A stretch of 64,000 bases of DNA from Osmia lignaria lignaria (taxonomy: Eukaryota; Arthropoda; Insecta; Hymenoptera; Megachilidae): the NCBI RefSeq assembly GCF_051020975.1, contig NW_027478168.1:1550001-1614000 (forward strand), written 5' to 3'. The notes beneath the pieces are model-generated. The model saw only the letters and a list, made by a program, of their open reading frames with translations. It was not told the origin of the DNA and made no database searches. Position 1 is the stretch's first letter, and every line of letters begins with the position of its first letter. Below are positions 51,640-62,865 of this stretch, piece by piece. Both the position numbers and the translations under genes were made by a program.

Positions 51640-53893
51640 TTGCAGATATATCTCAAGGGAAGGGGCCTGACGGACATATTTCGAGATATTTCTTCTTCTT
51701 GTTGTTCTTCTTCTGCACAGCTAAGCTGGAAGTGGCATTTGCAGCTCGCAATAGTGCATAGCTATCTGAAAGAAAGGGGCCACGGTGTTTCTGTATCTCT
51801 ATTATGTTGGTGCGGCTTCGGAACTTTTAAATATCTTGATATATCTCGAGAACTACGCATCTGATCAAAAAATATCATAGAACATAAAAAGTAGGAAACT
51901 TAATTCGCTACAAAAAAGGTCTCTTAACATTTTGCCATAGCTCGCTTCGTTTCCGAGATATTTGCAGATTTATCTCAAGGGAAGGGGCTTGACGGACATA
52001 TTTCGAGATATTTCTTCTTCTTGTTGTTCTTCTTCTGCACAGCTAAACTGGAAGTGGCATTTCCAGCTCGAAATCGTGCAGAGTTATCTCAAAGAAAGGG
52101 GCCACGGTGTTTCTGTATCCCTATTATGTTGGTGCGGCTTCGGAACTTTTAAATATCTCGATATATCTCGAAAACTACGCTTCTGATCAAAAAATATCAT
52201 AGAACATAAAAAGTAGGAAACTTAATTCTCTACAAAAAACGTCTCTTAACATTTTGCCATAGCTCGCTTCGTTTCCGAGATATTTGCAGATATATCTCAA
52301 GGGAAGGGGCCTGACGGACATATTTCGAGATATTTCTTCTTCTTGTTGTTCTTCTTCTGCACAGCTAAACTGGAAGTGGCATTTCCAGCTCGAAATCGTG
52401 CAGAGTTATCTCAAAGAAAGGGGCCACGGTGTTTCTGTATCTCTATTATGTTGGTGCGGCTTCGGAACTTTTAAATATCTTGATATATCTCGAGAACTAC
52501 GCATCTGATCAAAAAATATCATACTACATAAAAAGTAGGAAACTTAATTCTCTACAAGAAAGGTCTCTAAACATTTTGCCATAGCTCGCTTCGTTTCCGA
52601 GATATTTGCAGATTTATCTCAAGGGAAGGGGCCTGACGGACATATTTCGAGATATTTCTTCTTCTTGTTGTTCTTCTTCTGCACAGCTAAGCTGGAAGTG
52701 GCATTTGCAGCTCGCAATAGTGCAGAGTTATCTCAAAGAAAGGGGCCACGGTGTTTCTGTATCTCTATTATGTTGGTGCTGCTTCGGAACTTTTAAATAT
52801 CTTGATATATCTCGAGAACTACGCATCTGATCAAAAAATATCATAGAACATAAAAAGTAGGAAACTTAATTCTCTACAAAAAAGGTCTCTTAACATTTTG
52901 CCATAGCTCGCTTCGTTTCCGAGATATTTGCAGATTTATCTCAAGGGAAGGGGCCTGACGGACATATTTCGAGATGTTTCTTCTTCTTGTTGTTCTTCTT
53001 CTGCACAGCTAAGCTGGAAGTGGCATTTGCAGCTCGCAATAGTGCAGAGTTATCTCAAAGAAAGGGGCCACTGTGTTTCTGTATCTCTATTATGTTGGTG
53101 CGGCTTCGGAACTTTTAAATATCTTGATATATCTCGAGAACTACGCATCTGATCAAAAAATATCATAGAACATAAAAAGTAGGAAACTTAATTCTCTACA
53201 AAAAAGGTCTCTTAACATTTTGCCATAGCTCGCTTCGTTTCCGAGATATTTGCAGATATATCTCAAGGGAAGGGGCCTGACGGACATATTTCGAGATATT
53301 TCTTCTTCTTGTTGTTCTTCTTCTGCACAGCTAAACTGGAAGTGGCATTTGCGGCTCGCACTAGTGCAGAGTTATCTCAAAGAAAGGGGCCACGGTGTTT
53401 CTGTATCCCTATTATGTTGGTGCGGCTTCGGAACTTTTAAATATCTCGATATATCTCGAAAACTACGCTTCTGATCAAAAAATATCATAGAACATAAATT
53501 GTAGGAAACATAATTCTCTATAAAAAACGTCTCTCAACATTTTGCCATAGCTCGCTTCGTTTCCGAGATATTTGCAGATTCAGCTCAAAGGAACTGGCCT
53601 GACGGACATATTTCGAGATATTTCTTCTTCTTGTTGTTCATCCTCTGCACAGCTAAGCTGGAAGTGGCATTTGCGGCTCGCACTAGTGCAGAGTTATCTC
53701 AAAGAAAGGGGCCACGGTGTTTCTGTATCTCTATTATGTTGGTGCGGCTTCGGAACTTTTAAATATCTTGATATATTTCGAGAACTACGCATCTGATCAA
53801 AAAATATCATAGAACATAAAAAGTAGGAAACTCAATTCTCTACAAAAAAGGTCTCTCAACATTTTGCCATAGCTCGCTTCGTTTCCGAGATAT
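51640..53893. repeat. Seven mixed monomers including an N-subfamily pair
   Basis: Adjacent units 51962 and 52284 share CTAAACTGG with TTTCCAGCTCGAAATCG, a local one-monomer duplication, but differ in their 3' haplotype. The unit at 51640 has GCATAGCTATCTGAAAG, 52606 has GTGCTGCTTCGG, 52928 has GAGATGTTTC and GCCACTGTG. The unit at 53572 is of the CAGCTC subfamily, with the TATA-like variant upstream at 53519. Confidence 0.82.
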
Positions 53894-56800
53894 TTGCAGA
53901 TTTATCTCAAGGGAAGGGGCCTGACGGACATATTTCGAGATATTTCTTCTTCTTGTTGTTCTTCTTCTGCACAGCTAAGCTGGAAGTGGCATTTGCGGCT
54001 CGCACTAGTGCAGAGTTATCTCAAAGAAAGGGGCCACGGTGTTTCTGTATCTCTATTATGTTGGTGCGGCTTCGGAACTTTTAAATATCTCGATATATCT
54101 CGAAAACTACGCTTCTGATCAAAAAATATCATTGAACATAAATTGTAGGAAACATAATTCTCTACAAAAAAGGTCTCTTAACATTTTGCCATAGCTCGCT
54201 TCGTTTCCGAGATATTTGCAGATATATCTCAAGGGAAGGGGCCTGACGGACATATTTCGAGATATTTCTTCTTCTTGTTGTTCTTCTTCTGCACAGCTAA
54301 GCTGGAAGTGGCATTTGCGGCTCGCACTAGTGCAGAGTTATCTCAAAGAAAGGGGCCACGGTGTTTCTGTATCCCTATTATGTTGGTGCGGCTTCGGAAC
54401 TTTTAAATATCTCGATATATCTCGAAAACTACGCTTCTGATCAAAAACTATCATAGAACATAAATTGTAGGAAACTTAATTCTCTACAAAAAAGGTCTCT
54501 TAACATTTTGCCATAGCTCTCTTCGTTTCCGAGATATTTGCAGATTTATCTCAAGGGAAGGGGCCTGACGGACATATTTCGAGATATTTCTTCTTCTTGT
54601 TGTTCTTCTTCTGCACAGCTAAGCTGGAAGTGGCATTTGCAGCTCGCAATAGTGCAGAGTTATCTCAAAGAAAGGGGCCACGGTGTTTCTGTATCTCTAT
54701 TATGTTGGTGCGGCTTCGGAACTTTTAAATATCTCGATATATCTCGAAAACTACGCTTCTGATCAAAAAATATCATAGAACATAAATTGTAGGAAACGTA
54801 ATTCTCTACAAAAAAGGTCTCTTAACATTTTGCCATAGCTCTCTTCTTTTCCGAGATATTTGCAGATTTATCTCAAGGGAAGGGGCCTGACGGACATATT
54901 TCGAGATATTTCTTCTTCTTGTTGTTCTTCTTCTGCACAGCTAAGCTGGAAGTGGCATTTGCGGCTCGCACTAGTGCAGAGTTATCTCAAAGAAAGGGGC
55001 CACGGTGTTTCTGTATCTCTATTATGTTGGTGCGGCTTCGGAACTTTTAAATATCTTGATATATCTCGAGAACTACGCATCTGATCAAAAAATATCATAG
55101 AACATAAAAAGTAGGAAACTTAATTCTCTACAAAAAAGGTCTCTTAACATTTTGCCATAGCTCGCTTCGTTTCCGAGATATTTGCAGATTTATCTCAAGA
55201 GAAGGGGCCTAACGGACATATTTCGAGATATTTCTTCTTCTTGTTGTTCTTCTTCTGCACAGCTAAACTGGAAGTGGCATTTCCAGCTCGCAATAGTGCA
55301 GAGTTATCTCAAAGAGAGGGGCCACGGTGTTTCTGTATCTCTATTATGTTGGTGCGGCTTCGGAACTTTTAAATATCTTTATATATCTCGAGAACTACGC
55401 ATCTGATCAAAAAATATCATAGAAGATAAAAAGTAGGAAACTCAATTCTCTACAAAAAAGGTCTCTTAACATTTTGCCATAGCTCGCTTCGTTTCCGAGA
55501 TATTTGCAGATTTATCTCAAGGGAAGGGGCCTGACGGACATATTTCGAGATATTTCTTCTTCTTGTTGTTCTTCTTCTGCACAGCTAAGCTGGAAGTGGC
55601 ATTTGCGGCTCGCACTAGTGCAGAGTTATCTCAAAGAAAGGGGCCACGGTGTTTCTGTATCCCTATTATGTTGGTGCGGCTTCGGAACTTTTAAATATCT
55701 CGATATATCTCGAAAACTACGCTTCGGATCAAAAAATATCATAGAACATAAATTGTAGGAAACATGATTCTCTACAAAAAACGTCTCCTAACATTTTGCC
55801 ATAGCTCGCTTCGTTTCCGAGATATTTGCAGATTCAGCTCAAAGGAACTGGCCTGACGGACATATTTCGAGATATTTCTTCTTCTTGTTGTTCTTCCTCT
55901 GCACAGCTAAGCTGGAAGTGGCATTTGCAGCTCGCAATAGTGCAGAGTTATCTCAAAGAAAGAGGCCACGGTGTTTCTGTATCTCTATTATGTTGGTGCG
56001 GCTTCGGAACTTTTAAATATCTTGATATATCTCGAGAACTACGCATCTGATCAAAAAATATCATAGAACATAAAAAGTAGGAAACTTAATTCTCTACAAA
56101 AAAGGTCTCTTAACATTTTGCCATAGCTCGCTTCGTTTCCGAGATATTTGCAGATTTATCTCAAGGGAAGGGGCCTGACGGACATATTTCGAGATATTTC
56201 TTCTTCTTGTTGTTCTTCTTCTGCACTGCTAAGCTGGAAGTGGCATTTGCGGCTCGCACTAGTGCAGAGTTATCTCAAAGAAAGGGGCCACGGTGTTTCT
56301 GTATCTCTATTATGTTGGTGCGGCTTCGGAACTTTTAAATATCTCGATATATCTCGAAAACTACGCTTCTGATCAAAAAATATCATAGAACATAAATTGT
56401 AGGAAACATAATTCTCTACAAAAAAGGTCTCTTAACATTTTGCCATAGCTCGCTTCGTTTCCGAGATATTTGCAGATATATCTCAAGGGAAGGGGCCTGA
56501 CGGACATATTTCGAGATATTTCTTCTTCTTGTTGTTCTTCTTCTGCACAGCTAAGCTGGAAGTGGCATTTGCGGCTCGCACTAGTGCAGAGTTATCTCAA
56601 AGAAAGGGGCCACGGTGTTTCTGTATCCCTATTATGTTGGTGCGGCTTCGGAACTTTTAAATATCTCGATATATCTCGAAAACTACGCTTCTGATCAAAA
56701 ACTATCATAGAACATAAATTGTAGGAAACTTAATTCTCTACAAAAAAGGTCTCTTAACATTTTGCCATAGCTCTCTTCGTTTCCGAGATATTTGCAGATT

Positions 56801-57113
56801 TATCTCAAGGGAAGGGGCCTGACGGACATATTTCGAGATATTTCTTCTTCTTGTTGTTCTTCTTCTGCACAGCTAAGCTGGAAGTGGCATTTGCAGCTCG
56901 CAATAGTGCAGAGTTATCTCAAAGAAAGGGGCCACGGTGTTTCTGTATCTCTATTATGTTGGTGCGGCTTCGGAACTTTTAAATATCTCGATATATCTCG
57001 AAAACTACGCTTCTGATCAAAAAATATCGTAGAACATGAATTGTAGGAAACATAATTCTCTACAAAAAAGGTCTCTTAACATTTTGCCATAGCTCGCTTC
57101 GTTTCCGAGATAT
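53894..57113. repeat. Heptamer-spaced duplication (2,254 bp)
   Basis: Units 53894, 54216 and 54538 recur at 56148, 56470 and 56792, seven units away. The strongest marks are TATCCCTATT with CAAAAACTATCATAG and AAATTGTAGGAAACTTAATT (54216 and 56470), followed by a TAGCTCTCTTCG unit. Between them lie a divergent N unit (55182, TTATCTCAAGAGAAGG) and a CAGCTC unit (55826). The right edge of homology is near 56990. Confidence 0.88.
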
Positions 57114-59045
57114 TTGCAGATATATCTCAAGGGAAGGGGCCTGACGGACATATTTCGAGATATTTCTTCTTCTTGTTGTTCTTCTTCTGCACAGCTAAGC
57201 TGGAAGTGGCATTTGCGGCTCGCACTAGTGCAGAGTTATCTCAAAGAAAGGGGCCACGGTGTTTCTGTATCCCTATTATGTTGGTGCGGCTTCGGAACTT
57301 TTAAATATCTCGATATATTTCGAAAACTACGCTTCGGATCAAAAAATATCATAGAACATAAATTGTAGGAAACTTAATTCTCTACAAAAAAGGTCTCTTA
57401 ACATTTTGCCATAGCTCGCTTGGTTTCCGAGATATTTGCAGATTTATCTCAAGGGAAGGGGCCTGACGGACATATTTCGAGATATTTCTTCTTCTTGTTG
57501 TTCTTCTTCTGCACAGCTAAGCTGGAAGTGGCATTTGCAGCTCGCACTAGTGCAGAGTTATCTCAAAGAAAGGGGCCACGGTGTTTCTGTATCTCTATTA
57601 TGTTGGTGCGGCTTCGGAACTTTTAAATATCTCGATATATCTCGAAACCTACGCTTCTGATCAAAAAATATCATAGAACATAAATTGTAGGAAACATAAT
57701 TCTCTACAAAAAAGGTCTCTTAACATTTTGCCATAGCTCGCTTCGTTTCCGAGATATTTGCAGATATATCTCAAGGGATGGGGCCTGACGGACATATTTC
57801 GAGATATTTCTTCTTCTTGTTGTTCTTCTTCTGCACAGCTAAGCTGGAAGTGGCATTTGCGGCTCGCACTAGTGCAGAGTTATCTCAAAGAAAGGGGCCA
57901 CGGTGTTTCTGTATCCCTATTATGTTGGTGCGGCTTCGGAACTTTTAAATATCTCGATATATCTCGAAAACTACGCTTCGGATCAAAAAATATCATAGAA
58001 CATAAATTGTAGGAAACTTAATTCTCTACAAAAAAGGTCTCTTAACATTTTGCCATAGCTCGCTTGGTTTCCGAGATATTTGCAGATTTATCTCAAGGGA
58101 AGGGGCCTGACGGACATATTTCGAGATATTTCTTCTTCTTGTTGTTCTTCTTCTGCACAGCTAAGCTGGAAGTGGCATTTGCAGCTCGCACTAGTGCAGA
58201 GTTATCTCAAAGAAAGGGGCCACGGTGTTTCTGTATCTCTATTATGTTGGTGCGGCTTCGGAACTTTTAAATATCTCGATATATCTCGAAACCTACGCTT
58301 CTGATCAAAAAATATCATAGAACATAAATTGTAGGAAACATAATTCTCTACAAAAAAGGTCTCTTAACATTTTGCCATAGCTCGCTTCGTTTCCGAGATA
58401 TTTGCAGATATATCTCAAGGGAAGGGGCCTGACGGACATATTTCGAGATATTTCTTCTTCTTGTTGTTCTTCTTCTGCACAGCTAAGCTGGAAGTGGCAT
58501 TTGCGGCTCGCACTAGTGCAGAGTTATCTCAAAGAAAGGGGCCACGGTGTTTCTGTATCCCTATTATGTTGGTGCGGCTTCGGAACTTTTAAATATCTCG
58601 ATATATCTCGAAAACTACGCTTCGGATCAAAAAATATCATAGAACATAAATTGTAGGAAACTTAATTCTCTACAAAAAAGGTCTCTTAACATTTTGCCAT
58701 AGCTCGCTTGGTTTCCGAGATATTTGCAGATTTATCTCAAGGGAAGGGGCCTGACGGACATATTTCGAGATATTTCTTCTTCTTGTTGTTCTTCTTCTGC
58801 ACAGCTAAGCTGGAAGTGGCATTTGCAGCTCGCACTAGTGCAGAGTTATCTCAAAGAAAGGGGCCACGGTGTTTCTGTATCTCTATTATGTTGGTGCGGC
58901 TTCGGAACTTTTAAATATCTCGATATATCTCGAAAACTACGCTTCTGATCAAAAAATATCATAGAACATAAATTGTAGGAAACATAATTCTCTACAAAAA
59001 AGGTCTCTTAACATTTTGCCATAGCTCGCTTCGTTTCCGAGATAT
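57114..59045. repeat. Dimeric higher-order repeat, 3 copies x 644 bp
   Basis: Copies at 57114-57757, 57758-58401 and 58402-59045. The first monomer of each pair has GCAGATATATCTC, the CGG middle allele, TATCCCTATT and CGCTTCGGATC. The second has CTTGGTTTCCGAG just before it, CAGCTCGCACTAG and, in the first two copies, CTCGAAACCTACG. Differences among copies are few (CAAGGGATGGGG near 57776, TATATTTCG near 57315, AAAACTACG in the third copy). This is the shortest-period HOR in the window and looks very young. Confidence 0.92.
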
Positions 59046-60011
59046 TTGCAGATATATCTCAAGGGAAGGGGCCTGACGGACATATTTCGAGATATTTCTT
59101 CTTCTTGTTGTTCTTCTTCTGCACAGCTAAGCTGGAAGTGGCATTTGCGGCTCGCACTAGTGCAGAGTTATCTCAAAGAAAGGGGCCACGGTGTTTCTGT
59201 ATCCCTATTATGTTGGTGCGGCTTCGGAACTTTTAAATATCTCGATATATCTCGAAAACTACGCTTCTGATCAAAAACTATCATAGAACATAAGTTGTGT
59301 GTAACTTAATTCTCTACAAAAAAGGTCTCTTAACATTTTGCCATAGCTCGCTTCGTTTCCGAGATATTTGCAGATTTATCTCAAGGGAAGGGGCCTGACG
59401 GACATATTTCGAGATATTTCTTCTTCTTGTTGTTCTTCCTCTGCACAGCTAAGCTGGAAGTGGCATTTGCGGCTCGCACTAGTGCAGAGTTATCTCAAAG
59501 AAAGGGGCCACGGTGTTTCTGTATCTCTATTATGTTGGTGCGGCCTCGGAACTTTTAAATATCTTGATATATCTCGAGAACTACGCATCTGATCAAAAAA
59601 TATCATAGAACATAAAAAGTAGGACACTTAATTCTCTACAAAAAAGGTCTCTTAACATTTTGCCATAGCTCGCTTCGTTTCCGAGATATTTGCAGATTTA
59701 TCTCAAGGGAAGGGGCCTGACGGACATATTTCGAGATATTTCTTCTTCTTGTTGTTCTTCTTCTGCACAGCTAAGCTGGAAGTGGCATTTGCAGCTCGCA
59801 CTAGTGCAGAGTTATCTCAAAGAAAGGGGCCACGGTGTTTCTGTATCTCTATTATGTTGGTGCGGCTTCGGAACTTTTAAATATCTCGATATATCTCGAA
59901 AACTACGCTTCTGATCAAAAAATATCATAGAACATAAATTGTAGGAAACATAATTCTCTACAAAAAAGGTCTCTTAACATTTTGCCATAGCTCGCTTCGT
60001 TTCCGAGATAT
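59046..60011. repeat. Three transitional monomers
   Basis: The unit at 59046 starts like the dimer's first monomer but ends with CAAAAACTATC and the odd AAGTTGTGTGTAACTTAATT near 59290. The unit at 59368 has GCGGCCTCGG and TAGGACACTTAATT, and 59690 resembles the dimer's second monomer without the TTGGTTTCC mark. These sit at the boundary between the dimeric and trimeric regimes. Confidence 0.82.
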
Positions 60012-61943
60012 ATGCAGATATATCTCAAGGGAAGGGGCCTGACGGACATATTTCGAGATATTTCTTCTTCTTGTTGTTCTTCTTCTGCACAGCTAAGCTG
60101 GAAGTGGCATTTGCGGCTCGCACTAGTGCAGAGTTATCTCAAAGAAAGGGGCCACGGTGTTTCTGTATCTCTATTATGTTGGTGCGGCTTCGGAACTTTT
60201 AAATATCTTGATATATCTCGAGAACTACGCATCTGATCAAAAAATATCATAGAACATAAAAAGTAGGAAACTTAATTCTCTACAAAAAAGGTCTCTTAAC
60301 ATTTTGCCATAGCTCGCTTCGTTTCCGAGATATTTGCAGACTCAGCTCAAAGGAACTGGCCTGACGGACATATTTCGAGATATTTCTTCTTCTTGTTGTT
60401 CTTCCTCTGCACAGCTAAGCTGGAAGTGGCATTTGCAGCTCGCAATAGTGCAGAGTTATCTCAAAGAAAGGGGCCACGGTGTTTCTGTATCTCTATTATG
60501 TTGGTGCGGGTTCGGAACTTTTAAATATCTTGATATATCTCGAGAACTACGCATCTGATCAAAAAATATCATAGAACATAAAAAGTAGGAAACTTAATTC
60601 TCTACAAAAAAGGTCTCTTAACATTTTGCCATAGCTCGCTTCGTTTCCGAGATATTTGCAGATTTATCTCAAGGGAAGGGGCCTGACGGACATATTTCGA
60701 GATATTTCTTCTTCTTGTTGTTCTGCTTCTGCACAGCTAAGCTGGAAGTGGCATTTGCGGCTCGCACTAGTGCAGAGTTATCTCAAAGAAAGGGGCCACG
60801 GTGTTTCTGTATCTCTATTATGTTGGTGCGGCTTCGGAACTTTTAAATATCTCGATATATCTCGAAAACTACGCTTCTGATCAAAAAATATCATAGAACA
60901 TAAATTGTAGGAAACATAATTCTCCAGAAAAAAGGTCTCTTAACATTTTGCCATAGCTCGCTTCGTTTCCGAGATATATGCAGATATATCTCAAGGGAAG
61001 GGGCCTGACGGACATATTTCGAGATATTTCTTCTTCTTGTCGTTCTTCTTCTGCACAGCTAAGCTGGAAGTGGCATTTGCGGCTCGCACTAGTGCAGAGT
61101 TATCTCAAAGAAAGGGGCCACGGTGTTTCTGTATCTCTATTATGTTGGTGCGGCTTCGGAACTTTTAAATATCTTGATATATCTCGAGAACTACGCATCT
61201 GATCAAAAAATATCATAGAACATAAAAAGTAGGAAACTTAATTCTCTACAAAAAAGGTCTCTTAACATTTTGCCATAGCTCGCTTCGTTTCCGAGATATT
61301 TGCAGACTCAGCTCAAAGGAACTGGCCTGACGGACATATTTCGAGATATTTCTTCTTCTTGTTGTTCTTCCTCTGCACAGCTAAGCTGGAAGTGGCATTT
61401 GCAGCTCGCAATAGTGCAGAGTTATCTCAAAGAAAGGGGCCACGGTGTTTCTGTATCTCTATTATGTTGGTGCGGGTTCGGAACTTTTAAATATCTTGAT
61501 ATATCTCGAGAACTACGCATCTGATCAAAAAATATCATAGAACATAAAAAGTAGGAAACTTAATTCTCTACAAAAAAGGTCTCTTAACATTTTGCCATAG
61601 CTCGCTTCGTTTCCGAGATATTTGCAGATTTATCTCAAGGGAAGGGGCCTGAGTGACATATTTCGAGATATTTCTTCTTCTTGTTGTTCTTCTTCTGCAC
61701 AGCTAAGCTGGAAGTGGCATTTGCGGCTCGCACTAGTGCAGAGTTATCTCAAAGAAAGGGGCCACGGTGTTTCTGTATCTCTATTATGTTGGTGCGGCTT
61801 CGGAACTTTTAAATATCTCGATATGTCTCGAAAACTACGCCTCTGATCAAAAAATATCATAGAACATAAATTGTAGGAAACATAATTCTCTATAAAAAAG
61901 GTCTCTTAACATTTTGCCATAGCTCGCTTCGTTTCCGAGATAT
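60012..61943. repeat. Trimeric higher-order repeat, 2 copies x 966 bp
   Basis: Copies at 60012-60977 and 60978-61943. The first monomer is marked by GAGATATATGCAGATATATC, the second is a CAGCTC unit with the private GCAGACTCAGCTC and GTGCGGGTTCGG, the third has the CGG middle allele. Copy-specific changes are GTTCTGCTTC near 60724, CTCCAGAAAAAAGG near 60922, CTTGTCGTTC near 61037, CTGAGTGAC near 61651 and TATGTCTCG near 61823. The first monomer recurs at 62266. Confidence 0.9.
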
Positions 61944-62587
61944 TTGCAGATATATCTCAAGGGAAGGGGCCTGACGGACATATTTCGATATATTTCTTCT
62001 TCTTGTTGTTCTTCTTCTGCACAGCTAAGCTGGAAGTGGCATTTGCGGCTCGCACTAGTGCAGAGTTATCTCAAAGAAAGGGGCCACGGTGTTTCTGTAT
62101 CTCTATTATGTTGGTGCGGCTTCGGAACTTTTAAATATCTCGATATATCTCGAAAACTACGCTTCTGATCAAAAAATATCATAGAACATAAATTGTAGGA
62201 AACATAATTCTCTACAAAAAAGGTCTCTTAACATTTTGCCATAGCTCGCTTCGTTTCCGAGATATATGCAGATATATCTCAAGGGAAGGGGCCTGACGGA
62301 CATATTTCGAGATATTTCTTCTTCTTGTTGTTCTTCTTCTGCACAGCTAAGCTGGAAGTGGCATTTGCGGCTCGCACTAGTGCAGAGTTATCTCAAAGAA
62401 AGGGGCCACGGTGTTTCTGTATCTCTATTATGTTGGTGCGGCTTCGGAACTTTTAAATATCTTGATATATCTCGAGAACTACGCATCTGATCAAAAAATA
62501 TCATAGAACATAAAAAGTAGGAAACTTAATTCTCTACAAAAAAGGTCTCTTAACATTTTGCCATAGCTCGCTTCGTTTCCGAGATAT
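61944..62587. repeat. Two monomers between trimer blocks
   Basis: The unit at 61944 follows a TATA-like variant (61891) and has TTTCGATATATTTC. The unit at 62266 repeats the GAGATATATGCAGATATATC mark of 60012 and 60978 but is followed by a different neighbour, so it joins two trimer families. Confidence 0.85.
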
Positions 62588-62588
62588 T

Positions 62589-62615
62589 TGCAGATTTATC
62601 TCAAGGGAAGGGGCC
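62589..62615 (+). repeat. Internal 27-bp motif, copy 1 (in reference monomer)
   Basis: This 27-bp segment, beginning TGCAGATTTATCTCAAGGG and ending GGGGCC, matches the segment at 62703-62729 at 24 of 27 positions in the same orientation, 114 bp apart. Both copies continue into ACGG after a 2-bp length difference. The duplication is present in essentially every monomer and so predates array amplification. The first copy is the more variable one: in a subfamily it is replaced by a version containing TTCAGCTCAAAGGAACTGG. Confidence 0.85.
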
Positions 62616-62636
62616 TGACGGACATATTTCGAGATA

Positions 62637-62662
62637 TTTCTTCTTCTTGTTGTTCTTCTTCT
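62637..62662 (+). repeat. Pyrimidine-rich (TTC)n/(TTG)n stretch in monomer
   Basis: A 26-bp stretch made almost entirely of TTC and TTG triplets lies in the middle of each monomer. It is strand-asymmetric, and varies slightly between monomers (TTCCTC, TTGCTC, TTCTTG). At 22793 and 26979 a TTGTTG has become TTGTTC, and the same change appears near 63295. It looks like a remnant microsatellite fixed in the monomer rather than an actively length-variable one, because its length is constant across the array except for the 68-bp deletion that ends inside it at 51375. Confidence 0.7.
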
Positions 62663-62671
62663 GCACAGCTA

Positions 62672-62694
62672 AGCTGGAAGTGGCATTTGCGGCT
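62672..62694. repeat. Imperfect inverted repeat / potential hairpin (in reference monomer)
   Basis: Eight-base arms flank a 7-base loop GTGGCAT. In the common allele AGCTGGAA faces TTGCAGCT, pairing at 7 of 8 positions. In the CGG allele carried by this reference monomer the right arm is TTGCGGCT, giving 6 of 8 plus a possible G-U pair in RNA. In the 'N' subfamily both arms change (AACTGGAA and TTCCAGCT) and pairing is again 7 of 8. Whether the structure forms is unknown. Confidence 0.5.
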
Positions 62695-62702
62695 CGCACT
62701 AG

Positions 62703-62729
62703 TGCAGAGTTATCTCAAAGAAAGGGGCC
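62703..62729 (+). repeat. Internal 27-bp motif, copy 2 (in reference monomer)
   Basis: Second copy of the internal motif, beginning TGCAGAGTTATCTCAAAGA and ending GGGGCC, three substitutions from copy 1. Because 114 is divisible by 3, both copies fall in the same reading frame, which explains why the conceptual translation shows QxYLKxRG twice. Variants of this copy (GTTACATC, GTTACCTC, GATATCTC, CAACGAAAGG, CAATGAAAGG) mark monomer subfamilies across the window. Confidence 0.85.
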
Positions 62730-62778
62730 ACGGTGTTTCTGTATCCCTATTATGTTGGTGCGGCTTCGGAACTTTTAA

Positions 62779-62796
62779 ATATCTCGATATATCTCG
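62779..62796 (-). repeat. Paired ATATCTCG octamers, 10 bp apart
   Basis: Two ATATCTCG octamers (CGAGATAT on the minus strand) start at 62779 and 62789, one helical turn apart. The same octamer lies on the plus strand at 62580-62587 and 62630-62637, so most monomers of this 3' type carry two forward and two reverse copies. In the other 3' haplotype C to T makes ATATCTTG and destroys the first of the pair, while the second becomes part of the palindrome TCTCGAGA. Binding by a protein is inference only. Confidence 0.7.
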
Positions 62797-62856
62797 AAAA
62801 CTACGCTTCTGATCAAAAAATATCATAGAACATAAATTGTAGGAAACATAATTCTC

Positions 62857-62865
62857 TATAAAAAA
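62857..62865 (+). other. TATA-like variant (TATAAAAAA) in a monomer subset
   Basis: Most monomers read CTCTACAAAAAAGG here. In this one a single C to T change gives TATAAAAAA. The variant recurs at 39421, 41031, 42640, 42962, 43928, 45538, 45860, 47792, 53519, 61891, 62857 and 63823, and I saw none before 39 kb. It resembles a TATA box only by sequence; nothing else shows a promoter, and inheritance of one mutation by duplication is the simplest explanation. Confidence 0.3.

Noticed and set aside
62567..62587. CENP-B box in CTCGCTTCGTTTCCGAGATA
   Set aside because: Only the TTCG half fits; the required A and CGGG of the mammalian box are absent on either strand.
62580..62608. Functional cruciform from GAGATA...TATCTC around TTTGCAG
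   Set aside because: The inverted repeat is real (6-7 bp arms) but short and part of the general excess of this hexamer, so I do not list it as a separate structure.
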